DNA of 64,000 nt. Origin: JAZOXB01 sp040096185 (GTDB lineage Bacteria; Bacillota; Clostridia; Oscillospirales; Oscillospiraceae). The translations under genes were made by a program, and so were the position numbers. The notes beneath the pieces were generated by a model, which did not search any database, was not told the DNA's origin, and saw only the letters and a program-made list of their open reading frames with translations. The DNA lies in the NCBI RefSeq assembly GCF_040096185.1, contig NZ_JBBMFF010000205.1, forward strand, positions 1 through 64,000, given 5' to 3'. Positions 23,414-30,336 of this stretch are shown in pieces (position 1 is the first letter of the stretch; every line of letters starts with the position of its first letter).

Positions 23414-24484
23414 TCAGAGGATCGTTCCGCCGCCAACGACGGTATCGCCGTCATACAGCACAACGGCCTGCCCGCGTGCAATGGCGCGCTGCGGCTCGTC
23501 GAACGAGACATGCACCGTGCCGTCCGGATTCTGCGTGACGGTCGCGGGCTGTTCCTGCTGACGGTAGCGGATTTTTGCCTTGACGTGCAGCTCAGCGGGC
23601 GGCGTTTCATAGGCGATCCAGTTGAAATCGCCCGCATCCAGCTCCGTGGTGAACAGGGCCTCATTCGGGCCGAGCACGACGGTGTTGTCCTCCGGGCGCT
23701 TCTCACAGACATAATACGGATGCTCGATGCCGAGGCCCAGTCCCTTTCGCTGGCCGATCGTATAGTGGATGATGCCTGCGTGCTCACCAAGCACATGGCC
23801 CTCACGGTCCACAAATGGGCCGGGCTTCGCCTTTTGGCCGGTTCGCAGCTCAATGACGCGGGCATAGTCTCCGTCCGGTACGAAGCAGATATCCTGACTG
23901 TCGCGCTTTCTGGCGTTCACAAGGCCATGCTTCTCGGCAATCTCACGCGCCTCGGTCTTGTGCAGCGTGCCGAGCGGGAAGCGCAGATGCGCCAGCTGGC
24001 GCTGATTCAGGAAATACAGCACATAGCTCTGATCCTTGCTGTCGTCCACGGCCTTTTTCAGGAGCCAGCGGCCGTTTTCCTGCTCGATGCGGGCATAGTG
24101 CCCCGTGGCGACGGCATCACAGCCAAGCAACTCCGCGCGCTCGACGAGTTTGGCGAATTTCATGTAGCGGTTGCAGTCGATGCAGGGGTTCGGTGTCGCG
24201 CCGCGCTCATAGGCATCCACAAAGCGGTCCATCACCTGCTCGCCGAAGCCGTCCGTGAAATTGAACACATAGAACGGCATACCGAGCTGATAGGCCACGC
24301 TGCGCGCATCCTCGACGTCTTCGAGCGAGCAGCAGCTCTTTTCGCGCGATACCCCGGCGTCCTCATTGTGGAACAGCCGCATCGTTGCGCCGACACATTC
24401 GCAGCCTGCCTCAGATAGCAGGAGGGCGGCGACGCTGGAATCCACGCCGCCGCTCATCGCGATCAAGATCTTCTCAGGCTTCAC
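23414..24484 (-). CDS. mnmA: tRNA-specific 2-thiouridylase
   Basis: Thiolates wobble uridine 34 of tRNA-Lys, -Glu and -Gln with sulfur relayed from IscS. 356 residues with the PP-loop SGGVDSS near the N terminus, Cys in NPCIDCN and Cys in DICFVPDGDY as the catalytic pair. GTG 24484 gives the usual start (MKPEKILIAMSGG) and overlaps the iscU stop region by 11 nt; no separate ribosome site is seen, so translational coupling is likely. Part of iscS-iscU-mnmA-rrf2. Confidence 0.95.
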   Translation of the reverse strand: MKPEKILIAMSGGVDSSVAALLLSEAGCECVGATMRLFHNEDAGVSREKSCCSLEDVEDARSVAYQLGMPFYVFNFTDGFGEQVMDRFVDAYERGATPNPCIDCNRYMKFAKLVERAELLGCDAVATGHYARIEQENGRWLLKKAVDDSKDQSYVLYFLNQRQLAHLRFPLGTLHKTEAREIAEKHGLVNARKRDSQDICFVPDGDYARVIELRTGQKAKPGPFVDREGHVLGEHAGIIHYTIGQRKGLGLGIEHPYYVCEKRPEDNTVVLGPNEALFTTELDAGDFNWIAYETPPAELHVKAKIRYRQQEQPATVTQNPDGTVHVSFDEPQRAIARGQAVVLYDGDTVVGGGTIL

Positions 24485-24905
24485 AGTGGTCACAATGCGA
24501 GCAGTCCGGGAACTTGGACTCGTCATAAGCGATGCCGTGCTTGTCGTAGTAGTCCTTCACCGCTGCCTTGATGGCCTCCTCCGCCAGAACGGAGCAGTGC
24601 ATCTTGTACGCGGGCAGTCCGTCCAGCGCCTCGGCAACAGCCTTGTTCGTCAGCTCAAGGGCCTGAGACAGGGGCTTGCCCTTGATGAGCTCCGTTGCCA
24701 TGGAGCTCGAGGCGATGGCGGAGCCGCAGCCGAAGGTTTCGAACTTGACGTCGGAGATTTTGTCGTCATCGATCTTCAGGTAGATCTTCATGATATCGCC
24801 GCACTTGGCGTTGCCGACCTCGCCGATGCCGTCTGCGTTTTCAATGACGCCGACATTGCGCGGATGCTGGAAATGGTCCATCACTTTTTCGCTATACAGT
24901 GCCAT
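24474..24905 (-). CDS. iscU: Fe-S cluster scaffold protein IscU/NifU-type
   Basis: 143 residues. The three cluster-binding cysteines are Cys35, Cys60 and Cys104, with Asp37 beside the first. The C terminus adds three extra cysteines (CSHCDHC, 135-141), seen in clostridial NifU-like scaffolds. It receives sulfur from IscS and iron to build [2Fe-2S]/[4Fe-4S] clusters. It begins 13 bp after iscS and overlaps the start of mnmA. Confidence 0.95.
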   Translation of the reverse strand: MALYSEKVMDHFQHPRNVGVIENADGIGEVGNAKCGDIMKIYLKIDDDKISDVKFETFGCGSAIASSSMATELIKGKPLSQALELTNKAVAEALDGLPAYKMHCSVLAEEAIKAAVKDYYDKHGIAYDESKFPDCSHCDHCEA

Positions 24906-24918
24906 AACTGATTCCTCC

Positions 24919-26106
24919 TCAGAGAATAAACGATTTCTTGCCCTCGACCAGATCGCGCCAGACCGGGGACATGCCGCGCAGATAGGCGACGATCTCCGGC
25001 ACGCAGGCCAGAATATGGTCGATCTCCGCTTCCGTGTTGCTCTCGCAGAGCGTCAGACGCAGCGAGCCGTGCGCGACCTCATGCGGGCGACCGATGGCCA
25101 GCAGAACGTGGCTCGGGTCGAGTGAGCCGGACGTGCAGGCGGAGCCGGACGAGGCACAGATGCCCTTGCCGTCGAGCAGCAGGAGCATGGACTCGCCCTC
25201 GATGCCCTCAAAGCAGAAGTTCACATTGCCGGGCAGGCGATGCTCGCGGTCGCCGTTGAGCGCACAGTGCGGAATTTTCGACAGGCCGTCGATGAGCTTG
25301 TCCCGCAGGGCCGTGACCTTGGCGATGTTCTCATCCATATGCTCGCAGGCCTCGCGGAAAGCCGCAGCCATGCCGGCGATGCCGCCGACGTTCTCGGTAC
25401 CGGCGCGCTTGCCGCGCTCCTGGGCGCCGCCCTCGATGAGGTTCGTCAGGAAAATGCCCTTGCGCGCGTACAGAAGGCCGACGCCCTTCGGGCCGTGGAA
25501 CTTGTGGGCAGAAAGCGAGAGCATGTCGATGTTCTGCTCGCGGACGTTGATGGGCAGATGACCGGCAGCCTGCACCGCATCGGTGTGGAACAGGACGCCG
25601 CGCTCGCGGCAGACCGCACCGATCTCGGCGATCGGCTGGATCGTGCCGATCTCGTTGTTTGCATACATGACCGTCACGAGGCAGGTATCCTCGCGGATGG
25701 CGTCCGCGACCTGCTGGGCCGTGACGAGGCCGTTTTCATGAACATCGAGCAGCGTGACCTCAAAGCCCTGCTTCTCCAGCCGCTTCAGGCTGTGCAGGAT
25801 GGCATGATGCTCAAAGGCGGTGGAGATGATGTGCTTTTTGCCCTTGCGCGCGCCGAGCGTGGCCGCCGTCAGCAGGGCCTGATTGTCCGCCTCGCTGCCG
25901 CCGGACGTGAACGTGATCTCCCGGGCGTCGCAGCCAAGGTACTTTGCCATCGTCTCGCGCGAAGCCTGCAGGGACTCCGCAGCCTTCTGCCCCAGCGTAT
26001 ACAGGCTCGAGGGGTTGCCATAGCTCTCGCGCAGGAAGGGCAGCATGGCATCCACGGCGGCCTGACTCATCCGCGTGGTGGCAGCATTGTCAGCATAAAC
26101 GTTCAT
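24919..26106 (-). CDS. iscS: Cysteine desulfurase
   Basis: 395 residues of a PLP aminotransferase-fold enzyme (NifS/IscS class). Lys202 in SAHKFHG binds PLP. Cys324 in SACTSG is the persulfide cysteine in the mobile loop. It removes sulfur from cysteine for IscU and MnmA. First gene of the operon; AAAGGAG lies 8 bases before ATG, behind a small GC hairpin in the leader. Confidence 0.96.
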   Translation of the reverse strand: MNVYADNAATTRMSQAAVDAMLPFLRESYGNPSSLYTLGQKAAESLQASRETMAKYLGCDAREITFTSGGSEADNQALLTAATLGARKGKKHIISTAFEHHAILHSLKRLEKQGFEVTLLDVHENGLVTAQQVADAIREDTCLVTVMYANNEIGTIQPIAEIGAVCRERGVLFHTDAVQAAGHLPINVREQNIDMLSLSAHKFHGPKGVGLLYARKGIFLTNLIEGGAQERGKRAGTENVGGIAGMAAAFREACEHMDENIAKVTALRDKLIDGLSKIPHCALNGDREHRLPGNVNFCFEGIEGESMLLLLDGKGICASSGSACTSGSLDPSHVLLAIGRPHEVAHGSLRLTLCESNTEAEIDHILACVPEIVAYLRGMSPVWRDLVEGKKSFIL

Positions 26107-26200
26107 GTGGATTCTCCTTTATGGTGTCTCCGGCCGGGCCGGAGTTGGAATTGTAAGATGCCTCCGGAAGAATTTCCCATCATCCCGGTAGGTTAATAGG

Positions 26201-26235
26201 ATGATATCATATTTTACCCACAAAGTCAATGGGTA
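26201..26235 (-). promoter_or_regulatory. isc operon promoter with overlapping dyad operator
   Basis: On the minus strand TTGACT (26229-26224), 17-bp spacer, TATCAT (26206-26201). The perfect dyad TACCCA-N9-TGGGTA (26215-26235) brackets the -35 element. A repressor bound here would block RNA polymerase; the Rrf2 protein encoded at the end of the operon is the obvious candidate. Confidence 0.75.
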
Positions 26236-26279
26236 GTCCGCAGTTTCCCGCAACTTCGCGAAAAAATCTCAGAAAAGAC

Positions 26280-26308
26280 TTGACTTTTGGCGAAAAATCG
26301 AGTATGAT
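26280..26308 (+). promoter_or_regulatory. Promoter of tRNA-Ser
   Basis: TTGACT, 17-bp spacer, TATGAT. Confidence 0.8.
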
Positions 26309-26347
26309 ATGCAAGCTGATTTCAGTGATCTGATATCGGCGCAAAGT

Positions 26348-26439
26348 GGAGAGGTGGCTGAGCTGGCCGAAGGCGCACGACTGGAAATCGTGTAGGCGTT
26401 AAAAGCGTCTCGCGGGTTCGAATCCCGCCCTCTCCGCCA
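26348..26439 (+). tRNA. tRNA-Ser (GGA anticodon)
   Basis: A 92-nt class II tRNA with a long variable arm and encoded CCA. The anticodon stem CACGA/TCGTG encloses CTGGAAA, giving anticodon GGA (codons TCC/TCT). The acceptor GGAGAGG pairs with CCTCTCC. Its last 9 bases belong to an 18-bp sequence repeated at 27454-27471. Confidence 0.96.
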
Positions 26440-26441
26440 GG

Positions 26442-26475
26442 AAAAAGAGCACTTGCTGATGCAAGTGCTCTTTTT
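26442..26475 (+). terminator. Terminator after tRNA-Ser
   Basis: AAAAAGAGCACTTGC and GCAAGTGCTCTTTTT form a 15-bp stem with a 4-base loop, the T run being part of the stem. Confidence 0.9.
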
Positions 26476-26481
26476 CAGTAT

Positions 26482-26649
26482 AATCCACCCTTGCGGGTGA
26501 GGGAAATACCGCTCCGCGGTGTGATATCCGCCTTCGGCGTGTGATATCGCTGCGGCGGTGGGTGGATTTTATTTCACTTTCTGCAAAGCAGAAAATTTCA
26601 CGCGCGTATCAACGCGCATTTCATATTTTGCGCCAGCGAAATATTTCAC
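26482..26649. repeat. Modular hairpin array
   Basis: The block 26482-26568 is bounded by AATCCACCC/GGGTGGATT and encloses several GC hairpins separated by GTGATATC-type spacers. The block 26572-26649 continues with three more hairpins (TTTCTGC/GCAGAAA, GCGCGT/ACGCGC, ATTTTGCGC/GCGAAAT) separated by ATTTCA or TTTCAC. No open frame spans it. It looks like a composite intergenic palindromic repeat; this and 26650-26716 hold no gene. Confidence 0.65.
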
Positions 26650-26716
26650 AAAACCGTTCTTTCATAAGTTCAAATTCATCTGTTCAAAGCACGTTATTTT
26701 GTTCTCTGCTATATGT

Positions 26717-26751
26717 CCGCCGTAATTTTGACAGAATTACGGTGGTTTTTT
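26717..26751 (+). terminator. Orphan terminator inside the inserted block
   Basis: CCGCCGTAATT and AATTACGGTGG form a stem followed by TTTTTT. There is no intact gene upstream of it on this strand within the block, so it may be what remains of a deleted gene. Confidence 0.65.
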
Positions 26752-26752
26752 A

Positions 26753-26781
26753 TTGCACGGTGCATTCATGCGTGATACAAT
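26753..26781 (+). promoter_or_regulatory. Promoter of the AT-richer cargo gene
   Basis: TTGCAC, 17-bp spacer, TACAAT, about 33 bp before the start codon. Confidence 0.65.
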
Positions 26782-26814
26782 GACGATAGATAATGCAATT
26801 GGGGGAGGAATATT

Positions 26815-27330
26815 ATGATTTACCACGGTTCATGTATATCCGGACTGCACACGATCAAGGCAAATTCAAAATCCCATTCCACCGGCAGACTTGTTGCATA
26901 TTTCAGCGAGGACAGATGCTATGCGCTGGTTTGCTGCAGAATCAAGGCTGAAAACTTTGTCACCATGGGCGTTGGTGCGGACGGCAGGCAGCACTATTTT
27001 GAGCGTTTTCCAAATCAACTGGAATCCCTCTACAAGGGCCGGCAGGGTTATATTTATCTTCTTGACTCGACGGATGGACTGACACACGGAAAAGGGCACT
27101 CATGGGAGAGCGAACATGATGTTCCCGTATCTCAATGCGAGAGCATTGCCGATGTATACAGCGAAATTCTGCGGGAGGAATCCCTTGGCAATATCATCAT
27201 CCACAGATATGCTGAAATAGATCCGGCAGAGCAGACGGAACACGCAAATTATATCAGGGATCATATTACGGACGAAGGAGACGAGATGGCAAAATTCTAC
27301 CGTACCCATTTTTCTGCCCTGTGGGATTGA
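26815..27330 (+). CDS. Protein of unknown function in the tRNA-Ser-linked block
   Basis: 171 residues, no signal peptide or membrane segment. Parts such as HGSCISGLHTIKANSKSH and LVAYFSEDRCYALV recall small clostridial proteins of the ADP-ribosyltransferase-like or RES/HTH-linked type that begin with a Y/F-HGS motif, but the match is too weak to name a function. GGGGAGGA lies 6 bases before ATG. Codon use is AT-richer than neighbouring genes, which fits recent acquisition. It has its own promoter. Confidence 0.75.
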   Translation: MIYHGSCISGLHTIKANSKSHSTGRLVAYFSEDRCYALVCCRIKAENFVTMGVGADGRQHYFERFPNQLESLYKGRQGYIYLLDSTDGLTHGKGHSWESEHDVPVSQCESIADVYSEILREESLGNIIIHRYAEIDPAEQTEHANYIRDHITDEGDEMAKFYRTHFSALWD

Positions 27331-27460
27331 CAGCTTTCACCACAAAACGCTCACCGGTCTTATCTATGTACATATAATCTTTCGATATCCAACTAGCTTG
27401 TTTCTCTAGCTTTTTCGAGTTTGGCACCTGTTCCTTATCGCACGAATCTTTGTTCTCCGC

Positions 27461-27504
27461 CAGGAAAAAGACCTGTTGACGTTCGTCGACAGGTCTTTTT
27501 CCTG
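27461..27504 (+). terminator. Long terminator-like palindrome at the right end of the block
   Basis: CAGGAAAAAGACCTGT and ACAGGTCTTTTTCCTG form a near-perfect stem that includes the right-hand 18-bp repeat. If the block is an insertion, this would be the original tRNA-Ser terminator. Confidence 0.7.
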
Positions 27505-27538
27505 TATTCTTCACTTTTCAGTCTTCATGATTCATTCT

Positions 27539-27760
27539 TCATTCCCCAACCGCCGAATACGCCCCGACGTACGCGACCGTTGCCGTCGGGATCACGATCC
27601 GGCCGTTCTCTGCCCAGCGGTCAAAGATCGCATGAATCTCCTCCAGATAGGCTGCATAGCGCCCGTCGCTCTCTTGCAGAGAATACGAGGAGGACAGCAC
27701 CCGGTCGAGATAGCCCTGCCGGTCATAGACCTGCGGATTGTCGGCACGGATCAGCTGCTC
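27539..27760 (-). pseudogene. C-terminal remnant of a class I SAM-dependent methyltransferase
   Basis: The minus-strand frame from about 27760 to the stop at 27539 reads NPQVYDRQGYLDR then FDRWAENGRIVIP and VAYVG, the typical last 70 residues of clostridial class I methyltransferases (motif VYDRxGF and FxxxxExGRLxxPxxTxxYxG). The SAM-binding N-terminal two thirds is missing. The fragment runs into the 3' end of the GNAT gene. It lies 68 bp from the right end of the inserted block, so the truncation may be linked to that rearrangement. Confidence 0.65.
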
Positions 27761-28215
27761 CCCGCATTTTGATTTTTGCCGCATAGCCGGTATACTGCCA
27801 GTCCGTCGCTGATCCCGCAGTCGTGAAAGCCTTTTTTGACCGCGATCCGCTTTGTGGCCTCCTGCGCCGGGTCACATTCGAGCACGACGTCCTTCTGCTC
27901 CCGCCGCGCGCGGCCGATCAGCAGGTCTGTCAGCGCCGAGGCATAGCCGCGCCCCCAGGATTCCGGGAACAGCACCCAGCCGATCTCCACGCTTTCCGCA
28001 TCATATGCGTGATAGATCACATAGCCGAGAAAAGCGCCGTTCTCCTCGGCGGCATACACGAGCGGCGGCTCCGCCAATCCCGCCGTGCGCAGAAACACCT
28101 CGGCCTGTGCCCGGTCATAGGGCGGCTCCAGATAACGCATGACCGCCTGATCGGACAGCAGGCGGTACAGCGCGTCCACGTCATCAGGCCGCATGCGGCG
28201 GATCGTGATGTTCAT
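27751..28215 (-). CDS. GNAT-family N-acetyltransferase
   Basis: 154 residues, single GNAT domain. The acetyl-CoA site is visible as GWVLFPESWGRGYASAL (R/Q-x-x-G-x-G/A pattern), followed by the strand and helix of motif B (ATKRIAVKKGFHDCG). Close in layout to RimJ/RimL-type enzymes, but the substrate cannot be read from sequence. ATG 28215 is set by GAAGGAGGAAA just upstream. It overlaps the methyltransferase remnant at its 3' end. Confidence 0.9.
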   Translation of the reverse strand: MNITIRRMRPDDVDALYRLLSDQAVMRYLEPPYDRAQAEVFLRTAGLAEPPLVYAAEENGAFLGYVIYHAYDAESVEIGWVLFPESWGRGYASALTDLLIGRARREQKDVVLECDPAQEATKRIAVKKGFHDCGISDGLAVYRLCGKNQNAGSS

Positions 28216-28399
28216 TGGTTTCCTCCTTCTGCTTTGCTTTACGGCCCTGCACCTTCCCATTCGTGTTGATATACTGCCCATGCTTCTTTGTCCGGCTGCC
28301 ATACTGGATGGCAACTATGGGCGGCAGTTCTCCAGGCTTTGGGGAACGGGTCCGCATATCTGCGGTTTTCTGCTGCAGGGAAGCGGAAAATCGTACCAT
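28184..28399 (-). CDS. Possible small basic protein in the GNAT leader
   Basis: A 71-codon frame beginning almost at the predicted transcription start and overlapping the first 32 bases of the GNAT gene in another frame. The middle is Lys/Gly/Asn-rich and gene-like (KKHGQYINTNGKVQGRK), but no ribosome binding site precedes it and I do not recognise it. It could be a leader peptide or chance. Apart from this frame and a promoter, 28216-28476 shows nothing else. Confidence 0.25.
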   Translation of the reverse strand: MVRFSASLQQKTADMRTRSPKPGELPPIVAIQYGSRTKKHGQYINTNGKVQGRKAKQKEETNEHHDPPHAA

Positions 28400-28403
28400 T
28401 TTT

Positions 28404-28432
28404 ATTATATGTCGGAAGGGCGATCCTGTCAA
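28404..28432 (-). promoter_or_regulatory. Promoter of the GNAT gene
   Basis: TTGACA, 17-bp spacer, TATAAT on the minus strand; the leader would be about 180 nt. Confidence 0.75.
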
Positions 28433-28476
28433 TCCGGCAAGACCGGCTGATGCCCATGCGGAGAATCTATGGCAAA

Positions 28477-28516
28477 AACCGCCGGAGCGGCTGCCTCGCA
28501 GCGGCTCCGGCGGTTC
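28477..28516 (-). terminator. Terminator of the ftsH-ABC operon
   Basis: AACCGCCGGAGC and GGCTCCGGCGGTT lead an 18-bp stem with one mismatch, followed on the minus strand by TTTTT. Confidence 0.85.
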
Positions 28517-28530
28517 TGTTTTCGTTCCGT

Positions 28531-30336
28531 TCAGGACGCCTGCTCAAACTGGCTGTTATAGAGGTCGGCATAGAAGCCGCCTGCAGCCAGCAGGCTCTCG
28601 TGTGTGCCCTGCTCGATGATGTCGCCGTCCTTCATCACGAGGATGAGGTCCGCGTTTTTGATCGTCGAGAGGCGGTGGGCAATGACGAAGCTCGTGCGGT
28701 GCTCCGTCAGTGTATCCATGGCCCGCTGCGTCAAAAGCTCGGTGCGGGTATCGACGGAGGACGTTGCCTCATCGAGGATGAGCATCGGGCTGTTCTGCAC
28801 CATGGCGCGGGCAATGGTGAACAGCTGCTTCTGTCCGGCGGAAATGGCGACGTTTTCGCGGAGAACCGTGTCAAACCCGTGCGGGAGCGTCTCGATGAAG
28901 TGATAGATACCGCAGGCGCGGCAGGCGCGCTCCAGCGTTTCGTCCGAAACGCCGGTCCTGTTGTAGACAAGATTCTCGCGGACCGTGCCCTCAAACATCC
29001 AGGTATCCTGCAGGACCATGCCGAACAGGCCGTGCACCTCCTCGCGGCTCATATCCTTTGTGGAGATACCGTCGATGCGGATGTCGCCTCCGTCCAGATC
29101 ATAGAAGCGCATGAGCAGATTGACCATCGTTGTCTTTCCGGCGCCGGTCGGACCGACGATGGCGACCTTCTGCCCCGGCGCAACATGGGCAGAGAAATCA
29201 TGGATGATCGTCTTCTCCGGGTGATCGGGGTAGCTGAAGCGGACGTGGTCAAACTCGATCTCACCGCGCACCGGCTGCGGCGCGGGCAGATTCTTCGACT
29301 CGTCCGGCAGCTCCGGCTCCTGCAGGAAATCAAACACGCGGTCGCCCGCCGCCGCGGCGGACTGCAGCTGCGTCATGCCCTGCGCGATCGTCGTCAGCGG
29401 CGAGGTGAACAGGCGCACATAGAGGATGAAGGCCGTGATGACACCGAACTTGATGCTGCCGTTCATCACGAGCGCAGCGCCCAGCACGCACACGGCGACA
29501 TAGCCGAGGTTGCCGATGACGTTCATCAGCGGCTGCATGATGCCGGAAAGGAACTGACTCTTGCGGTTTGCCTCATAGACAGCGCGGTTCATGCCGCGGA
29601 ATGTCTCCTTGATCCTGTCATTCGCGCGCGAAATGCGCACGACGTCATGGCCGGAATACATCTCTTCAATATAGCCGTTCAGCGTGCCGAGGCTCTCCTG
29701 CCGGTCGACAAAGTATTTCTGCGAGCGCTTCATGATGAGGAACATGAACACAAAGCCGATCATTGTCGCCGCGATGGCAGCCAGCGCCATGCGCCACTCC
29801 GTCACGAACATCATGATGACGCAGCCCGTAAGCTGGGCCACGGCGCTGATCATGGACGGCAGGCTGTTGGACAGAGCCTGCTGCAGCGTACTGACATCGT
29901 TCGTCACGCGGCTGAGGATATCGCCGTGCGCAATGCGGTTGAAGCAGCTCATGGGCACGCGGTTGATCTTGGCGCACAGGTCGCGGCGCATCTGCTTCGA
30001 GAGGCCGAGCGTCACGGTCGCCATGATATAGTGCTCGATATAGGTCAGCAGGGCACTGAGCGCATAGATGCCGAGCAGCACGCCCGCCACGCGGCCAATG
30101 GCCGCGAGGTCGATCTCCCCCATCAAAGAATCGGAGATCAGATTCGTGATCTTGCTGAGCTGATTCGGCCCGAGAATCGTCAGCACCGCGCCCGCGGCCG
30201 CGAGCACCAGCGCGATCAGCATTGGGAGCTTGATCCTCTCGGAATAAGAGAACAGCTCAAGCTGCACGCCGCGCAGGCCGCGCTTGCTCTTCTCAGCAGG
30301 GCGCATGCCGCGCCCGCCCATCGGTCCCATTGCCAT
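28531..30336 (-). CDS. ABC exporter half-transporter, partner 2
   Basis: 601 residues: a transmembrane domain with six spans (about 35-320) and a C-terminal ATPase with Walker A GPTGAGKTT (about 393), Q-loop, Walker B LILDEATSSVD and H-loop AHRLST. The signature is ISAGQKQL instead of LSGGQ. It overlaps the upstream half-transporter by one base, so the two almost certainly form a heterodimer, as in LmrCD or TM287/288. Substrate unknown; multidrug, lipid or peptide export are possible. Confidence 0.92.
   Translation of the reverse strand: MAMGPMGGRGMRPAEKSKRGLRGVQLELFSYSERIKLPMLIALVLAAAGAVLTILGPNQLSKITNLISDSLMGEIDLAAIGRVAGVLLGIYALSALLTYIEHYIMATVTLGLSKQMRRDLCAKINRVPMSCFNRIAHGDILSRVTNDVSTLQQALSNSLPSMISAVAQLTGCVIMMFVTEWRMALAAIAATMIGFVFMFLIMKRSQKYFVDRQESLGTLNGYIEEMYSGHDVVRISRANDRIKETFRGMNRAVYEANRKSQFLSGIMQPLMNVIGNLGYVAVCVLGAALVMNGSIKFGVITAFILYVRLFTSPLTTIAQGMTQLQSAAAAGDRVFDFLQEPELPDESKNLPAPQPVRGEIEFDHVRFSYPDHPEKTIIHDFSAHVAPGQKVAIVGPTGAGKTTMVNLLMRFYDLDGGDIRIDGISTKDMSREEVHGLFGMVLQDTWMFEGTVRENLVYNRTGVSDETLERACRACGIYHFIETLPHGFDTVLRENVAISAGQKQLFTIARAMVQNSPMLILDEATSSVDTRTELLTQRAMDTLTEHRTSFVIAHRLSTIKNADLILVMKDGDIIEQGTHESLLAAGGFYADLYNSQFEQAS

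Larger units (their letters stand above)
26431..27471. mobile_element. Putative small element inserted at the 3' end of tRNA-Ser
   Basis: TCTCCGCCAGGAAAAAGA at 26431-26448 (tRNA 3' end plus terminator start) is repeated exactly at 27454-27471. The 1.0 kb between is clearly more AT-rich than its surroundings and holds a hairpin array, a terminator, a promoter and one gene of unknown function. The layout is that of attL/attR around an integrated element, but no integrase is present, so it would be a remnant or a passenger. Duplication of tRNA-end sequence without integration is the alternative. Confidence 0.5.

Noticed and set aside
27454..27471. A second tRNA-Ser at the right-hand repeat
   Set aside because: Only the last bases of the tRNA are present; no cloverleaf can be formed upstream of it.
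27266..27514. An 82-codon minus-strand frame across the right repeat
   Set aside because: It crosses the terminator palindrome and has no ribosome site; only the middle part looks like protein-coding debris.
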